From positions 1,232,942 through 1,274,401 of the forward strand of contig NZ_MPNU01000001.1 in assembly GCF_001896205.1 (NCBI RefSeq): 41,460 nucleotides of DNA, written 5' to 3'. Below the pieces are notes generated by a model. That model ran no database searches. It was not told the DNA's origin and saw only the letters and a list, made by a program, of their open reading frames with translations. The stretch is from Edwardsiella piscicida. Lineage in GTDB: Bacteria; Pseudomonadota; Gammaproteobacteria; Enterobacterales; Enterobacteriaceae. Position 1 is the stretch's first letter; each line of letters starts with the position of its first letter. Shown here one piece after another: positions 17,627 to 26,066 of the stretch. Position numbers and translations under genes: made by a program.

Positions 17627-18991
17627 TTACTGCAGCCAGCCTGCGCTGTCGACCGCGGCCAGCAGGCGATCGACCTGCCGCGGGGCGTGACCGACATAGG
17701 TGGTCGGATCGAGCAACGCCTCCAGCTCTGGGCGGGTGAGATGGGCGCTGATGCGGCTGTCGTCATACAGAACCTGGCTGAAGGGGAGCCCCTGCTCCTG
17801 CCCGCGCATCGCCGCCGCGTACACCAGCTCATGGGCGCTCTGCTTTCCCGCCTTCTCCGCCAGCGCAAACATGACGCGCTCCGCCAGCATGAAGCCGCCG
17901 AGCAGATCCATATTGGCGCGCATCCGCGTACCGTTGACCGTCAACCCGCTGAACACGGAGCGCATGTTGTCCAGGATCACCGAGAGCATCAGACACAGCT
18001 CCGGCATAATCTTCCACTCGGTCTTCCATACTGCGCCATCGCGCTCGTGCTGGTGTTTCATCATGTCGCTCAGCACGCTCAGGTTGGCCTTGAGGGCGTT
18101 ACTGACGCAGGCGGCATTCTCCGCCACGGCGGGGTTGCGCTTATGCGGCATGGTGGACGATCCGACCTGCCCCGGGGCAAAGAACTCGGTCAGCTCGTCG
18201 ACTTCGTTATGGGCCAGCAGCAGGATCTCGTTGGCTATCTTGCCGAGCGTCGCCGCGATAAGCCCGATCGTCATACCATATTCGCTCAGGCGATCGCGCG
18301 CCGGCTGCCAGGAGATCTCCGGCGTTTCCAGCCCAAGCCGGGCCAGCACCCGCTGCTCCAGCTGCGAGGCCCGTTCGCCAAAGGAGGCCTGGGTTCCGAC
18401 GGCGCCGACCATACTGCCGACAAACAGGCGTGGCTCCAGCGCGCGCAGGCGCTGATAGTGGCGCCCCATTTCCGCCAGCCAGATCGCGCTTTTGTGGCCA
18501 AAGGTGATCGGCAGCGCCTGCAGGGCCAGGGTGCGTCCGCTCATCGGGGTATCGCGATGGCGCGCGCTCAGCTGATACAGGCTGCGGCCAATGGCCTTTA
18601 CGTCGCGCAGAAATACGCCGTGTGCCTGCTGTAGCTGCAGGATCAGCCCGGTGTCGATGACATCCTGGGTGGTGGGGCCAAAGTGGACATACTCGCCCGC
18701 CCCGGCCGGGCAAGCCCGCTCCAGCGCCCGGATCGCCGGCACCAGCGGATGACGGGTCAGGCGCAGCTGCTCCAGCAGATAAGCGAAGTCCAGTTTTTCC
18801 AGCCGGGCGCTGTCGGCGATGGCGCGGGCAGCGTCGGCGGGAATGATGCCCAGCTCGCCCTGCTCCAGGGCCAGCGCGGCTTCATAGTCCAGCCATTTCT
18901 GGATCCGGGTCTCATCGGAGAAAATCAGGCGCATCTCCTCGGTCGACCAGGCATTATTTAATAACACGGAATCAAACACACTTGAGCCCAT
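17627..18991 (-). CDS. Fumarase/aspartase-superfamily lyase (adenylosuccinate lyase/CMLE-like)
   Basis: Enzyme of the superfamily that splits C-N, C-O or C-S bonds to release fumarate, or cycloisomerises carboxymuconate. The 454-aa product has the signature GQVGSSTMPHKRNP (residues 274-287; Ser278 is the usual base position), HFGPTTQDVIDTG (103-115) and ERDGAVWKTEW. The usual RTHxQxA segment reads GRTLALQALPITFG (about 152-165), so the canonical His is Leu155, arguing against a plain PurB. N-terminal NNAWSTEEMRLIFSDETRIQ is typical of the PurB/CMLE branch. No purine or protocatechuate genes are nearby. It starts at ATG 18991 with AAGG 8 bp upstream and is divergent from a MetC paralogue. Substrate unknown. 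Confidence 0.88.
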   Translation of the reverse strand: MGSSVFDSVLLNNAWSTEEMRLIFSDETRIQKWLDYEAALALEQGELGIIPADAARAIADSARLEKLDFAYLLEQLRLTRHPLVPAIRALERACPAGAGEYVHFGPTTQDVIDTGLILQLQQAHGVFLRDVKAIGRSLYQLSARHRDTPMSGRTLALQALPITFGHKSAIWLAEMGRHYQRLRALEPRLFVGSMVGAVGTQASFGERASQLEQRVLARLGLETPEISWQPARDRLSEYGMTIGLIAATLGKIANEILLLAHNEVDELTEFFAPGQVGSSTMPHKRNPAVAENAACVSNALKANLSVLSDMMKHQHERDGAVWKTEWKIMPELCLMLSVILDNMRSVFSGLTVNGTRMRANMDLLGGFMLAERVMFALAEKAGKQSAHELVYAAAMRGQEQGLPFSQVLYDDSRISAHLTRPELEALLDPTTYVGHAPRQVDRLLAAVDSAGWLQ

Positions 18992-19427
18992 ATAAATACC
19001 TTATATGCGTTAGATGAGTTTTATTTTAATTCGCGATGGAAACAGGGAAATATCGCCACCGGATCATGTTGCCGCGCGCTGCATCAATATAGTGTGAAAA
19101 AAACCGCGTAGCGCTGCAATATGGCGGCGTCCTTTTTTCATTGAGTTGTTCTAATACGTTATTGCTTTTCGCTAATGTATTTATTGAATTCTACGGCGTT
19201 GAGCGTGGCGCGCGAATAACGCCGTCGACAGAAAACAATTAGCGGCATGCAACGCACGATAAATATAATTAACCCGTTATTGGTAGCTTTATTTCGCCTT
19301 TCCTGTGATGGTCATAAAACGATCTCTTCTGGTCATTCACGCCGCGCTGTGCCGTATTGCAGGGAACGCCTGTCGTGCGGCGTAGCCAGCGTGCTGTCTA
19401 CGTTCGTCTTTTTTCTGCGGGAGAAGC
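18992..19427. promoter_or_regulatory. Divergent control region between lyase and MetC-paralogue genes
   Basis: A 436-bp stretch, AT-richer than its flanks, with no convincing gene. It must hold promoters for both arms of the cluster. An 8-bp inverted repeat (ACGGCGTT at 19193-19200, AACGCCGT at 19218-19225; centres 25 bp apart) is a candidate regulator site. I found no good consensus CRP or FNR box by eye. Confidence 0.45.
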
Positions 19428-20591
19428 ATGATGGACCCCATAACCTACCTGATCCACGGCGAGCGCCCAGCGGGGCCAGTGACGCCGGTCAATCCGCCGC
19501 TGATGCGCGCCAGCACCATTCTCTTTGACTCTTTACAGACCTGGCGCGAGACGCGCAGCCGCCGCCAGCGGGAGCGCGTGCTGAGCTATGGCGCCCGCGG
19601 TACCGAAACCGGCTTTGCGCTGGAGCGAATGGTGACGACGCTGGAGGGCGGACACCGCTGCCAGCTGTTTCCCACCGGCTTGGCGGCGATTGGGTTCACC
19701 ATCATGGGCTATGCGCGCACCGGCGGCCATGTGCTGTTTTCTGACGCGGTATATGAGCCGGTGCGCAAGATTGCCGCCTGTCTGCTGCGCCCCAACGGGA
19801 TCGACTATGACTTCTTCCGCGCCGACGGCGCCGATGTCGAGCAGAAGATCCGGGCCAATACCCAGCTGATCTTCGCCGAGTCTCCCGGCTCCCTGCTGTA
19901 TGAAATGGTGGATTTACCGGCGCTGTGTCGCCTGGCCCACGCGCGTGATATTCCGGTGGCGGTCGATAACACCTGGGGATCGGCCTTTCTCTACCACCCG
20001 CTGCGCCTGGGGGCGGACGTCTCGGTGATCGCCGCTACCAAATACCTCGGCGGTCACTCGGACGTCATGATGGGCATGATGGTGGCCAGCGAACGGGCCT
20101 GGTCGCGCATCGGTGCGCTGCCGGAGGCGCTGGGGCAGAGCGCCAGTCCCGATGACGCTGCGCTGGTGCTGCGCGGAATGCGCACGCTGGCGCTGCGTAT
20201 GACGGCGCATGGCACCGCCGCGCTGCGGGTGGCCCGCTGGCTGCAGGGACGTCCCGAGGTGGCGCGGGTGCACAGCCCGGCGCTGCCGGATCACCCCGGC
20301 CATGCGCTGTGGCAGCGCGACTGCAGCGGCAGTAACGGGCTGCTGACCCTGGAGTTCGCCGCGCGCTATAGCCAGCGTCAGGCCGATGCCTTTATCGATG
20401 CGCTGACGCTGTTCGGCATCGGCGCCTCCTGGGGCGGCTTTGAGAGTCTGGTCCTGCCGGCCAACGTTCAGAGTGCCCGCTCGGTCGTGGACTGGCACAG
20501 CGGGCGCGGGCCCTATGTCCGCCTGCATATCGGGCTGGAGTCTGTCGACGACCTGATCGCCGATCTGCAGCAGGCGTTTTCGGCGCTGTAG
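19428..20591 (+). CDS. MetC-like PLP-dependent C-S lyase (cystathionine beta-lyase paralogue)
   Basis: Fold-type-I PLP enzyme of the Cys/Met metabolism family. E. coli MetC splits cystathionine to homocysteine, pyruvate and ammonia, and also desulfurates cysteine. The 387-aa product has LSYGARGTETGFALE, the cofactor Tyr/Gly region FPTGLAAIG, ESPGSLLYEMVDLP, VAVDNTWGSAFLYHPL (Asp180), and the PLP lysine Lys205 in AATKYLGGHSDVMMG. The C-terminus SWGGFESLVLP and RLHIGLESVDDLIADLQQAF matches MetC rather than MetB. Tandem ATGs stand at 19428 and 19431 with GGAG just upstream; 19431 has the better spacing. It is followed 65 bp later by dcuC. The context suggests a catabolic role on a sulfur amino acid. 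Confidence 0.87.
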   Translation: MMDPITYLIHGERPAGPVTPVNPPLMRASTILFDSLQTWRETRSRRQRERVLSYGARGTETGFALERMVTTLEGGHRCQLFPTGLAAIGFTIMGYARTGGHVLFSDAVYEPVRKIAACLLRPNGIDYDFFRADGADVEQKIRANTQLIFAESPGSLLYEMVDLPALCRLAHARDIPVAVDNTWGSAFLYHPLRLGADVSVIAATKYLGGHSDVMMGMMVASERAWSRIGALPEALGQSASPDDAALVLRGMRTLALRMTAHGTAALRVARWLQGRPEVARVHSPALPDHPGHALWQRDCSGSNGLLTLEFAARYSQRQADAFIDALTLFGIGASWGGFESLVLPANVQSARSVVDWHSGRGPYVRLHIGLESVDDLIADLQQAFSAL

Positions 20592-20656
20592 CGGCTGAGC
20601 TCAGCGCCGCCTGTGCGCTGGGTCCTTATTTTCTGCGTCTTGCACTACGGGATACT

Positions 20657-22030
20657 ATGATGACGGGTCTACTCTGTGCCGCTTTGGTGACGGCACTCCT
20701 GATCGCGCTGTTCGCCAAAGGATATAAAACGCAGCCGGTGCTGTTCCTGGCGGGTTTTTTACTGCTGCTGCTGACGGCGCTGTTCGATCTGGGGCCGCTG
20801 CTGCCTGCAAAGAGCGGCACCGGCGCCAAATACTTTGATATCTTCAAGGTATTCAGCGATATTCTCAGCTCGCGCCTGGCCGGTCTGGGGCTGACGCTGA
20901 TGGCTATCGCCGGATTTTCTCGCTACATGGAGCACGTCGGCGCCAGCATGGCGCTGTTTCGGGTTTTCGAACAGCCGCTGAAGCGGGTGCGCTCCCCCTA
21001 TCTCCTGCTGACGCTGTCGTTTCTGGTAACGCAGATCCTGGTTATCTTTATCCCTAGCCACGCCGGGTTAGGGATGCTGCTGATGGTCACGATGTACCCG
21101 ATTCTGATCCGGTCGGGGATCAGCCCGGCCTCGGCGCTGGGCGTGATCGGCTGCTGCCAGTTTATCGATCACGGTCCCGGCTCCGGTAACGTGGTCTTGG
21201 CGGCGCAGACGGCGCAGCTGGAGCCCGCGGTCTATTTCGTTTCACATCAGCTCCCCTTTACCCTGCCGATCATCTGCGCCGTGGCGGTCACCCACTACGT
21301 TGTCCAGCGTTGGTGGGATCGCCGCGATGGCTTTGTCTTTGACCCCCAGCAGACGATAGGCCATGAGGCGGATACGCGCGATGCGCCGCCGCGTATCTAC
21401 GCTATCCTGCCGGTGATCCCTTTGGTATTGATTATCGGCTTTAGTCCGCTGTTTCATCCGCTGATTAAGCTGGATGTGACCACCGCCATGCTGATCAGCA
21501 CCGTTGTCGCGCTGCTCTTCGAGTTTGTGCGGCTGCGCAGCGCGCGGGCGGTTCTGGACAGCTTTATGCTGTTTTTTGAGGGAATGGGGCGCCAGTTTGT
21601 GCTGGTGGTTTCGCTGATCGTCTGCGGGGAGTACTTCGCCAGCGGCCTGCTGAAGATCGGCGCCGTCGATACGCTGGTCTCTGCGGCTCAAGACGCAGGG
21701 TTTGGCAGCGGGGCGATGATCGTGGCGATGAGCGCCGTGCTGGCACTATCGGCGTTTTTGATGGGCTCCGGCAATGCGGCCTTTTTCTCCTTTGCGGCCC
21801 TGATCCCCAAGATCGCCGCCTTCCTCAAGGTGGACGTGGTGACGCTGCTGCTGCCGATGCAGATAATGACCAGCTTCGGCCGTACGGTGTCGCCGATTAC
21901 CCCGGCGATCGTGGCGATTGCCGGCATCGCCGGCGTATCGCCTTTCCTGGTGATTAAGCGTACCGCGATTCCGATGGCGGTCGCGGCGCTGATGAATCTG
22001 CTGCTGACCTTTACCCTGCTGCCGCTGTAG
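20657..22030 (+). CDS. dcuC: DcuC-family C4-dicarboxylate transporter
   Basis: Inner-membrane carrier for fumarate, succinate and malate; DcuC in E. coli works mainly as an anaerobic succinate exporter. The 457-aa product (461 in E. coli) has about 12 hydrophobic segments and family motifs such as GFSRYMEHVGASMALF, IPSHAGLGMLLMVTMYPIL, GCCQFIDHGPGSGNVVLAA, FLMGSGNAAFFSFAALIPKI and MTSFGRTVSPITPAIVAIAG. Two tandem ATGs (20657, 20660) have a weak GGGA upstream. It lies 65 bp after the MetC paralogue, probably co-transcribed. Its presence supports fumarate or succinate as a product of the divergent lyase. It could be a DcuC paralogue (DcuD-type), so the symbol is by family. Confidence 0.88.
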   Translation: MMTGLLCAALVTALLIALFAKGYKTQPVLFLAGFLLLLLTALFDLGPLLPAKSGTGAKYFDIFKVFSDILSSRLAGLGLTLMAIAGFSRYMEHVGASMALFRVFEQPLKRVRSPYLLLTLSFLVTQILVIFIPSHAGLGMLLMVTMYPILIRSGISPASALGVIGCCQFIDHGPGSGNVVLAAQTAQLEPAVYFVSHQLPFTLPIICAVAVTHYVVQRWWDRRDGFVFDPQQTIGHEADTRDAPPRIYAILPVIPLVLIIGFSPLFHPLIKLDVTTAMLISTVVALLFEFVRLRSARAVLDSFMLFFEGMGRQFVLVVSLIVCGEYFASGLLKIGAVDTLVSAAQDAGFGSGAMIVAMSAVLALSAFLMGSGNAAFFSFAALIPKIAAFLKVDVVTLLLPMQIMTSFGRTVSPITPAIVAIAGIAGVSPFLVIKRTAIPMAVAALMNLLLTFTLLPL

Positions 22031-22139
22031 CGCGCAGGGTATGGGGTGATTGCGCTGAAAAGATAACGAAAAGTTTAATAAAGCGGGGGACGCATTTTGC
22101 TAGGCTGCCGAAGGGATGACATAACATGGGAGCCCAGTG

Positions 22140-22547
22140 ATGAAAAAAATGCTTTTACTTACCGCGATGTTATCTGTAATCGGCGCGGCGGCGCAGGCCG
22201 CGCCGGTGGGCACGCTGAGCGTGCATATCCTGAATCAGCAGACGGGAAAACCGGCCCCCGGGGTGGCGGTGATGCTGGAGAGGCAGGATGGCAGCGCGTG
22301 GCGTGAGATCGCCCACGCCGCGACGGATAACGACGGCCGCGTCCGCTCGCTGTACCCGGCGGCCGCCGATATGGACCCCGGCGTCTATCGGGTGACCTTT
22401 AAAACGGGCGCCTATTTTCATGGTCAGGGGCAGGAGACCTTTTTCCCGGAGGTGCCGGTCTTATTCCAGGTAACGCAGCAGAATGAAAAGCTGCATGTGC
22501 CGCTGCTGCTAAGCCAGTATGGCTACGCTACGTACCGCGGCAGCTAA
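22140..22547 (+). CDS. hiuH: HiuH, periplasmic 5-hydroxyisourate hydrolase
   Basis: Transthyretin-related enzyme that hydrolyses 5-hydroxyisourate, a product of urate oxidation. The 135-aa product starts at ATG 22140 (GGAG 7 bp upstream) with a signal peptide (MKKMLLLTAMLSVIGAAAQA, cleavage near residues 20-21). The mature part begins with LSVHILNQQTGKPAPGVAV, which carries the active-site His, followed by GVYRVTFKTGAYF, ETFFPEVPVLF and the C-terminal hallmark YRGS, preceded by HVPLLLSQYGYATY. It agrees almost residue for residue with E. coli HiuH (YedX) at both ends. It has no uricase neighbour and appears monocistronic. Confidence 0.96.
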   Translation: MKKMLLLTAMLSVIGAAAQAAPVGTLSVHILNQQTGKPAPGVAVMLERQDGSAWREIAHAATDNDGRVRSLYPAAADMDPGVYRVTFKTGAYFHGQGQETFFPEVPVLFQVTQQNEKLHVPLLLSQYGYATYRGS

Positions 22548-22652
22548 CGTCGCCCGCGCGGTGTGCCGCCGCGCATTTACAATCGTCGGCGTGAGTATTA
22601 TCCTGCCGCTGGATTAACCGTGTGTTAATGACAGTATTTTGATGAACAACTG

Positions 22653-22732
22653 ACTCGGGGTGCCCTTCTACGTGAAGGCTGAGAAATACCCGTATTACCT
22701 GATCTGGATAATGCCAGCGTAGGGAAGTCACG
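22653..22732 (+). ncRNA. TPP riboswitch (THI element) controlling thiMD
   Basis: The conserved THI-box blocks appear in order: CTCGGGGTGCCC, GGCTGAGA, ATACCCGTA, ACCTGATCTGGATAATGCC and AGCGTAGGGAAG. These form the P2/P3 and P4/P5 arms that bind thiamine pyrophosphate. The element ends about 45 bp before the thiM ATG, whose GGGAGAG lies in the expression platform. By analogy with E. coli thiM, TPP binding probably hides the ribosome-binding site (inference). Confidence 0.95.
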
Positions 22733-22776
22733 GTGTCTGACCGCGCCGCCTTCTTCACGCCGGTGGGAGAGACGCC

Positions 22777-23580
22777 ATGTTGACACAACCCGCCCCCCTG
22801 CCTGATGCGCTGTGCGCTCAGGCGCTGATGACCTTACGCCAGCGCGCGCCGCTGGTTCACTGCCTGACCAATGAAGTGGTGCAAAGTCTAACGGCCAACG
22901 TGCTGCTGGCGCTGGGCGCAGCCCCGGCGATGGTGGTGCAGGCCGAGGAGGCCCGCCAGTTTGCGGCGCTGGCCGACGCACTGCTGATCAATATCGGTAC
23001 GCTGTATGACGCGCGCGCCGACAGTATGCTGGCGGCGATTGAGGCGGCCAACCTAGCAGGAACCCCCTGGGTTCTGGATCCGGTGGCCGTCGGCGCGCTG
23101 CGCTACCGCAGTGATTTCGCCCATCGTCTGCTGCACCTGCGCCCGGCGGTGATTCGCGGCAACGCCTCTGAGATCCTGGCGCTGGCCGGCGCCCCCTCGC
23201 GCGGACGCGGCGTCGACAGTCAGGATGATGCGCTGGCGGCGCTGCCGGCGGCAGCGGCGCTGGCGCGCGATAGCGGCGCGGTGGTGGCGATCACCGGCGC
23301 CAGCGATTACGTGACCGATGGAGATAACAGCTACCGGATTGACGGCGGCGATCCGCTGATGACCCGGGTCGTCGGTACCGGCTGCGCGCTGTCGGCGGTG
23401 GCGGCGGCCTTCAGCGTATTGGACGATCGTCTGACGGCGGTGGCCAGCGCCTGTCGGGTGATGGCGCTGGCGGGTCAGCGGGCGGCGGCGCAGGCCAGCG
23501 GTCCCGGCAGCTTCACGCCCCATTTCCTGGATGCCCTGTATGGCCTTCAGCCCGCCGTCATCGCGGGGGAGGGGGCATGA
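22777..23580 (+). CDS. thiM: ThiM, hydroxyethylthiazole kinase
   Basis: Salvage enzyme that phosphorylates 4-methyl-5-(2-hydroxyethyl)thiazole, the thiazole half of thiamine. The 267-aa ribokinase-like product has [20 protein letters not shown] at residues 24-43, [27 protein letters not shown] and the phosphate-binding [15 protein letters not shown] with GTGC at 200-203. The ATG at 22777 follows GGGAGAGACGCC. It sits directly under the TPP riboswitch, so it is off when thiamine pyrophosphate is plentiful. Its stop overlaps the thiD start (ATGA), so the two are translationally coupled. Confidence 0.97.
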   Translation: MLTQPAPLPDALCAQALMTLRQRAPLVHCLTNEVVQSLTANVLLALGAAPAMVVQAEEARQFAALADALLINIGTLYDARADSMLAAIEAANLAGTPWVLDPVAVGALRYRSDFAHRLLHLRPAVIRGNASEILALAGAPSRGRGVDSQDDALAALPAAAALARDSGAVVAITGASDYVTDGDNSYRIDGGDPLMTRVVGTGCALSAVAAAFSVLDDRLTAVASACRVMALAGQRAAAQASGPGSFTPHFLDALYGLQPAVIAGEGA

Positions 23581-24392
23581 GTATGCGCGCAGAACGGATT
23601 AATGCCCTGACCATCGCCGGTACCGATCCCAGCGGCGGCGCCGGGATCCAGGCCGATCTCAAAGCCTTTTCCGCGCTGGGCGCCTATGGCACCAGCGTCA
23701 TCACCGCGCTGGTGGCCCAGAATACCCGCGGCGTACAGTCGGTTTACCCTATCGACACCGGGTTTGTCCGGGCGCAGCTGGACTCCGTGCTGAGCGATGT
23801 GCGTATCGACAGCGCGAAAATTGGCATGCTGGCCAGCGCCGATATCGTCGCCTGCGTCGCTCAGACGCTGACGCGCTACCCGCTGCCGTACGTCGTTCTG
23901 GATACGGTTATGGTGGCCAAAAGCGGCGATGCGCTGCTGGCGCCGCAGGCCGTCAGCGCGATTCGCGAGCAGCTGCTGCCGCAGGTCTCGCTGATCACCC
24001 CCAATCTGCCGGAGGCCGCCGCGCTGCTGGGGTGTTCGATGGCGGAAGATGAGACGGCGATGGTTGCCCAGGGTGAAGCGCTGCTGGCGCTGGGGTGTCA
24101 GGCGGTATTGATGAAGGGGGGACACCTGCGGGGCGGGGAGAGCCCCGACTGGCTGCTGACCCGCGACGGCGCCGCCGAGCGCTTTAGCGCGGTGCGCGTG
24201 GCGACGCGCCATACTCACGGGACGGGCTGCACCCTGTCCGCGGCGCTGGCGGCGCTGCGCCCGCGCCATGAGGACTGGCGCGCTACCGTTGCCGCCGCGA
24301 AGGCGTATCTGCAGGGGGCGCTGATGGCCGCGGACTCCCTGCAGGTGGGACAGGGCATTGGCCCGGTGCACCACTTTTACCGCTGGTGGTAA
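23577..24392 (+). CDS. thiD: ThiD, HMP/HMP-phosphate kinase
   Basis: Phosphorylates hydroxymethylpyrimidine and its monophosphate to HMP-PP, which joins the thiazole phosphate to form thiamine phosphate. The 271-aa product has the substrate-binding [20 protein letters not shown] (about 10-29), [54 protein letters not shown] and the anion-hole [14 protein letters not shown] with GTGC at 215-218. The ATG at 23577 overlaps the thiM stop; a second in-frame ATG at 23583 is possible. Regulated with thiM by the TPP riboswitch. Confidence 0.97.
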   Translation: MSMRAERINALTIAGTDPSGGAGIQADLKAFSALGAYGTSVITALVAQNTRGVQSVYPIDTGFVRAQLDSVLSDVRIDSAKIGMLASADIVACVAQTLTRYPLPYVVLDTVMVAKSGDALLAPQAVSAIREQLLPQVSLITPNLPEAAALLGCSMAEDETAMVAQGEALLALGCQAVLMKGGHLRGGESPDWLLTRDGAAERFSAVRVATRHTHGTGCTLSAALAALRPRHEDWRATVAAAKAYLQGALMAADSLQVGQGIGPVHHFYRWW

Positions 24393-24402
24393 GAGGCTGG
24401 AG

Positions 24403-25272
24403 TTAGGCGGCGGCGTGCTGCGTCGCTAGCGCATTCAGCGCGGCGAGCCGCTGCAGGTGCTCGGCGTCGAAGCGGTTGAGGGTGAAAAACGGCATTTCAG
24501 CGTCCGGGCGCAGCGCCAGGGCCAGCGTCGGTTTATCCGCCTCGCCGGCCAGCCAGCCGATCAGATAGCTGGCCTGACGCTGCGGGCTTTTCCAGCTCAG
24601 CAGCAGCGAGGGCCACGGGTTGGATTCGCTGGCGGCCCGAGTGGCGATGAACAGGCCATCGTACCAGCGCCCGGCGTAGTCACCGTCGTGCTCCAAGGTC
24701 TGCGGATCGCGCTGTAGCCACTGGTGCAGGCGGCTGACCGCGTCGCAGCTCAGGCTGTTCTCCAGCGCCTGCCACTGCGGATAGCCATGGCTATGCTGCC
24801 AGCAGGCGATACCCAGATAGTCATTGATCTCCGCCCACCAGCCCGTCATCTGCTCACGCAGCGTGGTATCGCGTACGGCGCGGTAGGGAACCAGTCGCCG
24901 ATCGCCGGCGGCCAGATCCTGTAGGGCGACCAGCGGCAGGGTTTTCGGTTTACTGCGCAGGGTGGCCCACAGCAGCAGCTTGGGAATGCGCGGCGTAATG
25001 GTCTGCACGCTGAAACGATACGCGTCGCCGACGGAGAGGACTACGCCGCTGGAGGTGCCGCGTTTGTCCTGATAGTTACGGATGATAACCAGCGGATTGA
25101 ACGCCATCCATCCAGTCAGGTAGCTCTCCTGCGGGCGATCGGCGTGGCCAAAGGCGTCGACCCGCTGGCGGATGGCCGAGCAGTCCAGCGCATCAAGCGC
25201 GCCGGCGGTGGCGGCATCGTAGCGCTCGCGCGCGAGGGCGGGCAGCGGGGGAAGGGTAATCATATCGCTCAT
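24403..25272 (-). CDS. Conserved-looking hypothetical protein (289 aa)
   Basis: Not recognised. The long frame has codon use like its neighbours and ends 10 bp from convergent thiD. The soluble-looking protein has no signal peptide, no clear membrane segment and no familiar motif. Residues 50-57 (SYLTGWMA) and 235-242 (SYLIGWLA) resemble each other, and each is followed by a hydrophobic strand, so the protein may consist of two related halves. It is rich in Trp (for example TGWWAEINDYLGIACW, residues 143-158). The ATG at 25272 has only a weak GGAT upstream; ATG 25263 (residue 4) is an alternative. I propose no function. Confidence 0.7.
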   Translation of the reverse strand: MSDMITLPPLPALARERYDAATAGALDALDCSAIRQRVDAFGHADRPQESYLTGWMAFNPLVIIRNYQDKRGTSSGVVLSVGDAYRFSVQTITPRIPKLLLWATLRSKPKTLPLVALQDLAAGDRRLVPYRAVRDTTLREQMTGWWAEINDYLGIACWQHSHGYPQWQALENSLSCDAVSRLHQWLQRDPQTLEHDGDYAGRWYDGLFIATRAASESNPWPSLLLSWKSPQRQASYLIGWLAGEADKPTLALALRPDAEMPFFTLNRFDAEHLQRLAALNALATQHAAA

Positions 25273-25486
25273 AGTGGTGGTATCCAGAAAAACGTGGGCG
25301 GGCCAAGCTTACCCTAAAGCCCGGCGGCGAGACCGACGCCAAGGCACTTTTCTGCTATAGATCAACTTTTTCCGATTGAGGATGACTGATAAAAATAGTA
25401 AATATTTTATTTATGAGCCCGCAGTGGCGTAAATAAATGACGGCGCCGTTCCGCATCGGCGTCGCGACCTCAATGAAGGAGTTACC

Positions 25487-25942
25487 ATGAAAACGATCGT
25501 CGGGGCGCTGGCCGCCCTTCTGTTGGCCTACGGCGCACCGGGCATGGCCGACGAGACTATTCCGCCCTCGTTATCCGAGCTGATGGCTCAGCCGTCATAT
25601 CAGCAGAGCTGGAAACAGGCGCTGCAGGGAGAGAAGGATCTGCCGTCGTGGGTGCGCAGCGGACAGGGAACCTCTGCGCCGCCGCAGACGCTGACTTGGC
25701 AGGGCAAGGCGTATCAGGTCGGCATGGTCTGCCAGCCGCACAACTGCGGCAACCGGCAGCTGTTTATCGCCTTCAGCGCCGATCGACGTCAGGCGTGGGC
25801 GCTGCGCGTAACGCTGCCGGACAGCGATGCGGCGATGCTGCAGCCTGCCAAGTATGCTCGCTTTCAGTGGCTGGGCAATCCGGACGCCTCCCTGAAAGCG
25901 CTGCTGATGCAGCAGGTAACGTCGCAGCCGGATTGGAAATAG
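25487..25942 (+). CDS. ivy: Ivy-type periplasmic inhibitor of C-type lysozyme
   Basis: Periplasmic protein that plugs the active site of vertebrate C-type lysozyme and can restrain lytic transglycosylases. The 151-aa product starts at ATG 25487 with AAGGAG upstream and has a signal peptide (MKTIVGALAALLLAYGAPGM, cleavage after MA near 21). The inhibitor loop is CQPHNC (residues 82-87), a variant of the E. coli CKPHDC loop whose His inserts into the lysozyme active site; the two Cys close the loop. Flanking ELMAQPSYQQSWKQ and the GNRQLFIAFSADRRQAWALR strand also fit. It lies just ahead of a DsbA paralogue that could form this disulfide. Confidence 0.92.
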   Translation: MKTIVGALAALLLAYGAPGMADETIPPSLSELMAQPSYQQSWKQALQGEKDLPSWVRSGQGTSAPPQTLTWQGKAYQVGMVCQPHNCGNRQLFIAFSADRRQAWALRVTLPDSDAAMLQPAKYARFQWLGNPDASLKALLMQQVTSQPDWK

Positions 25943-26066
25943 CGCGCGTCACGCGTACGCTGCCGCTGTATCAGCGTGTAATCCGGTGTAATTAATCGTA
26001 AATCCGTACGGCGTTCACCGTGCGGAATGCTACTCTGCGCACAAGTTGACTTGATACGGTAAAGTG

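Noticed and set aside
17627-18991. PurB as the call for the superfamily lyase
   Set aside because: Canonical RTH histidine missing and a catabolic neighbourhood; housekeeping purB normally lies elsewhere (next to mnmA/hflD).
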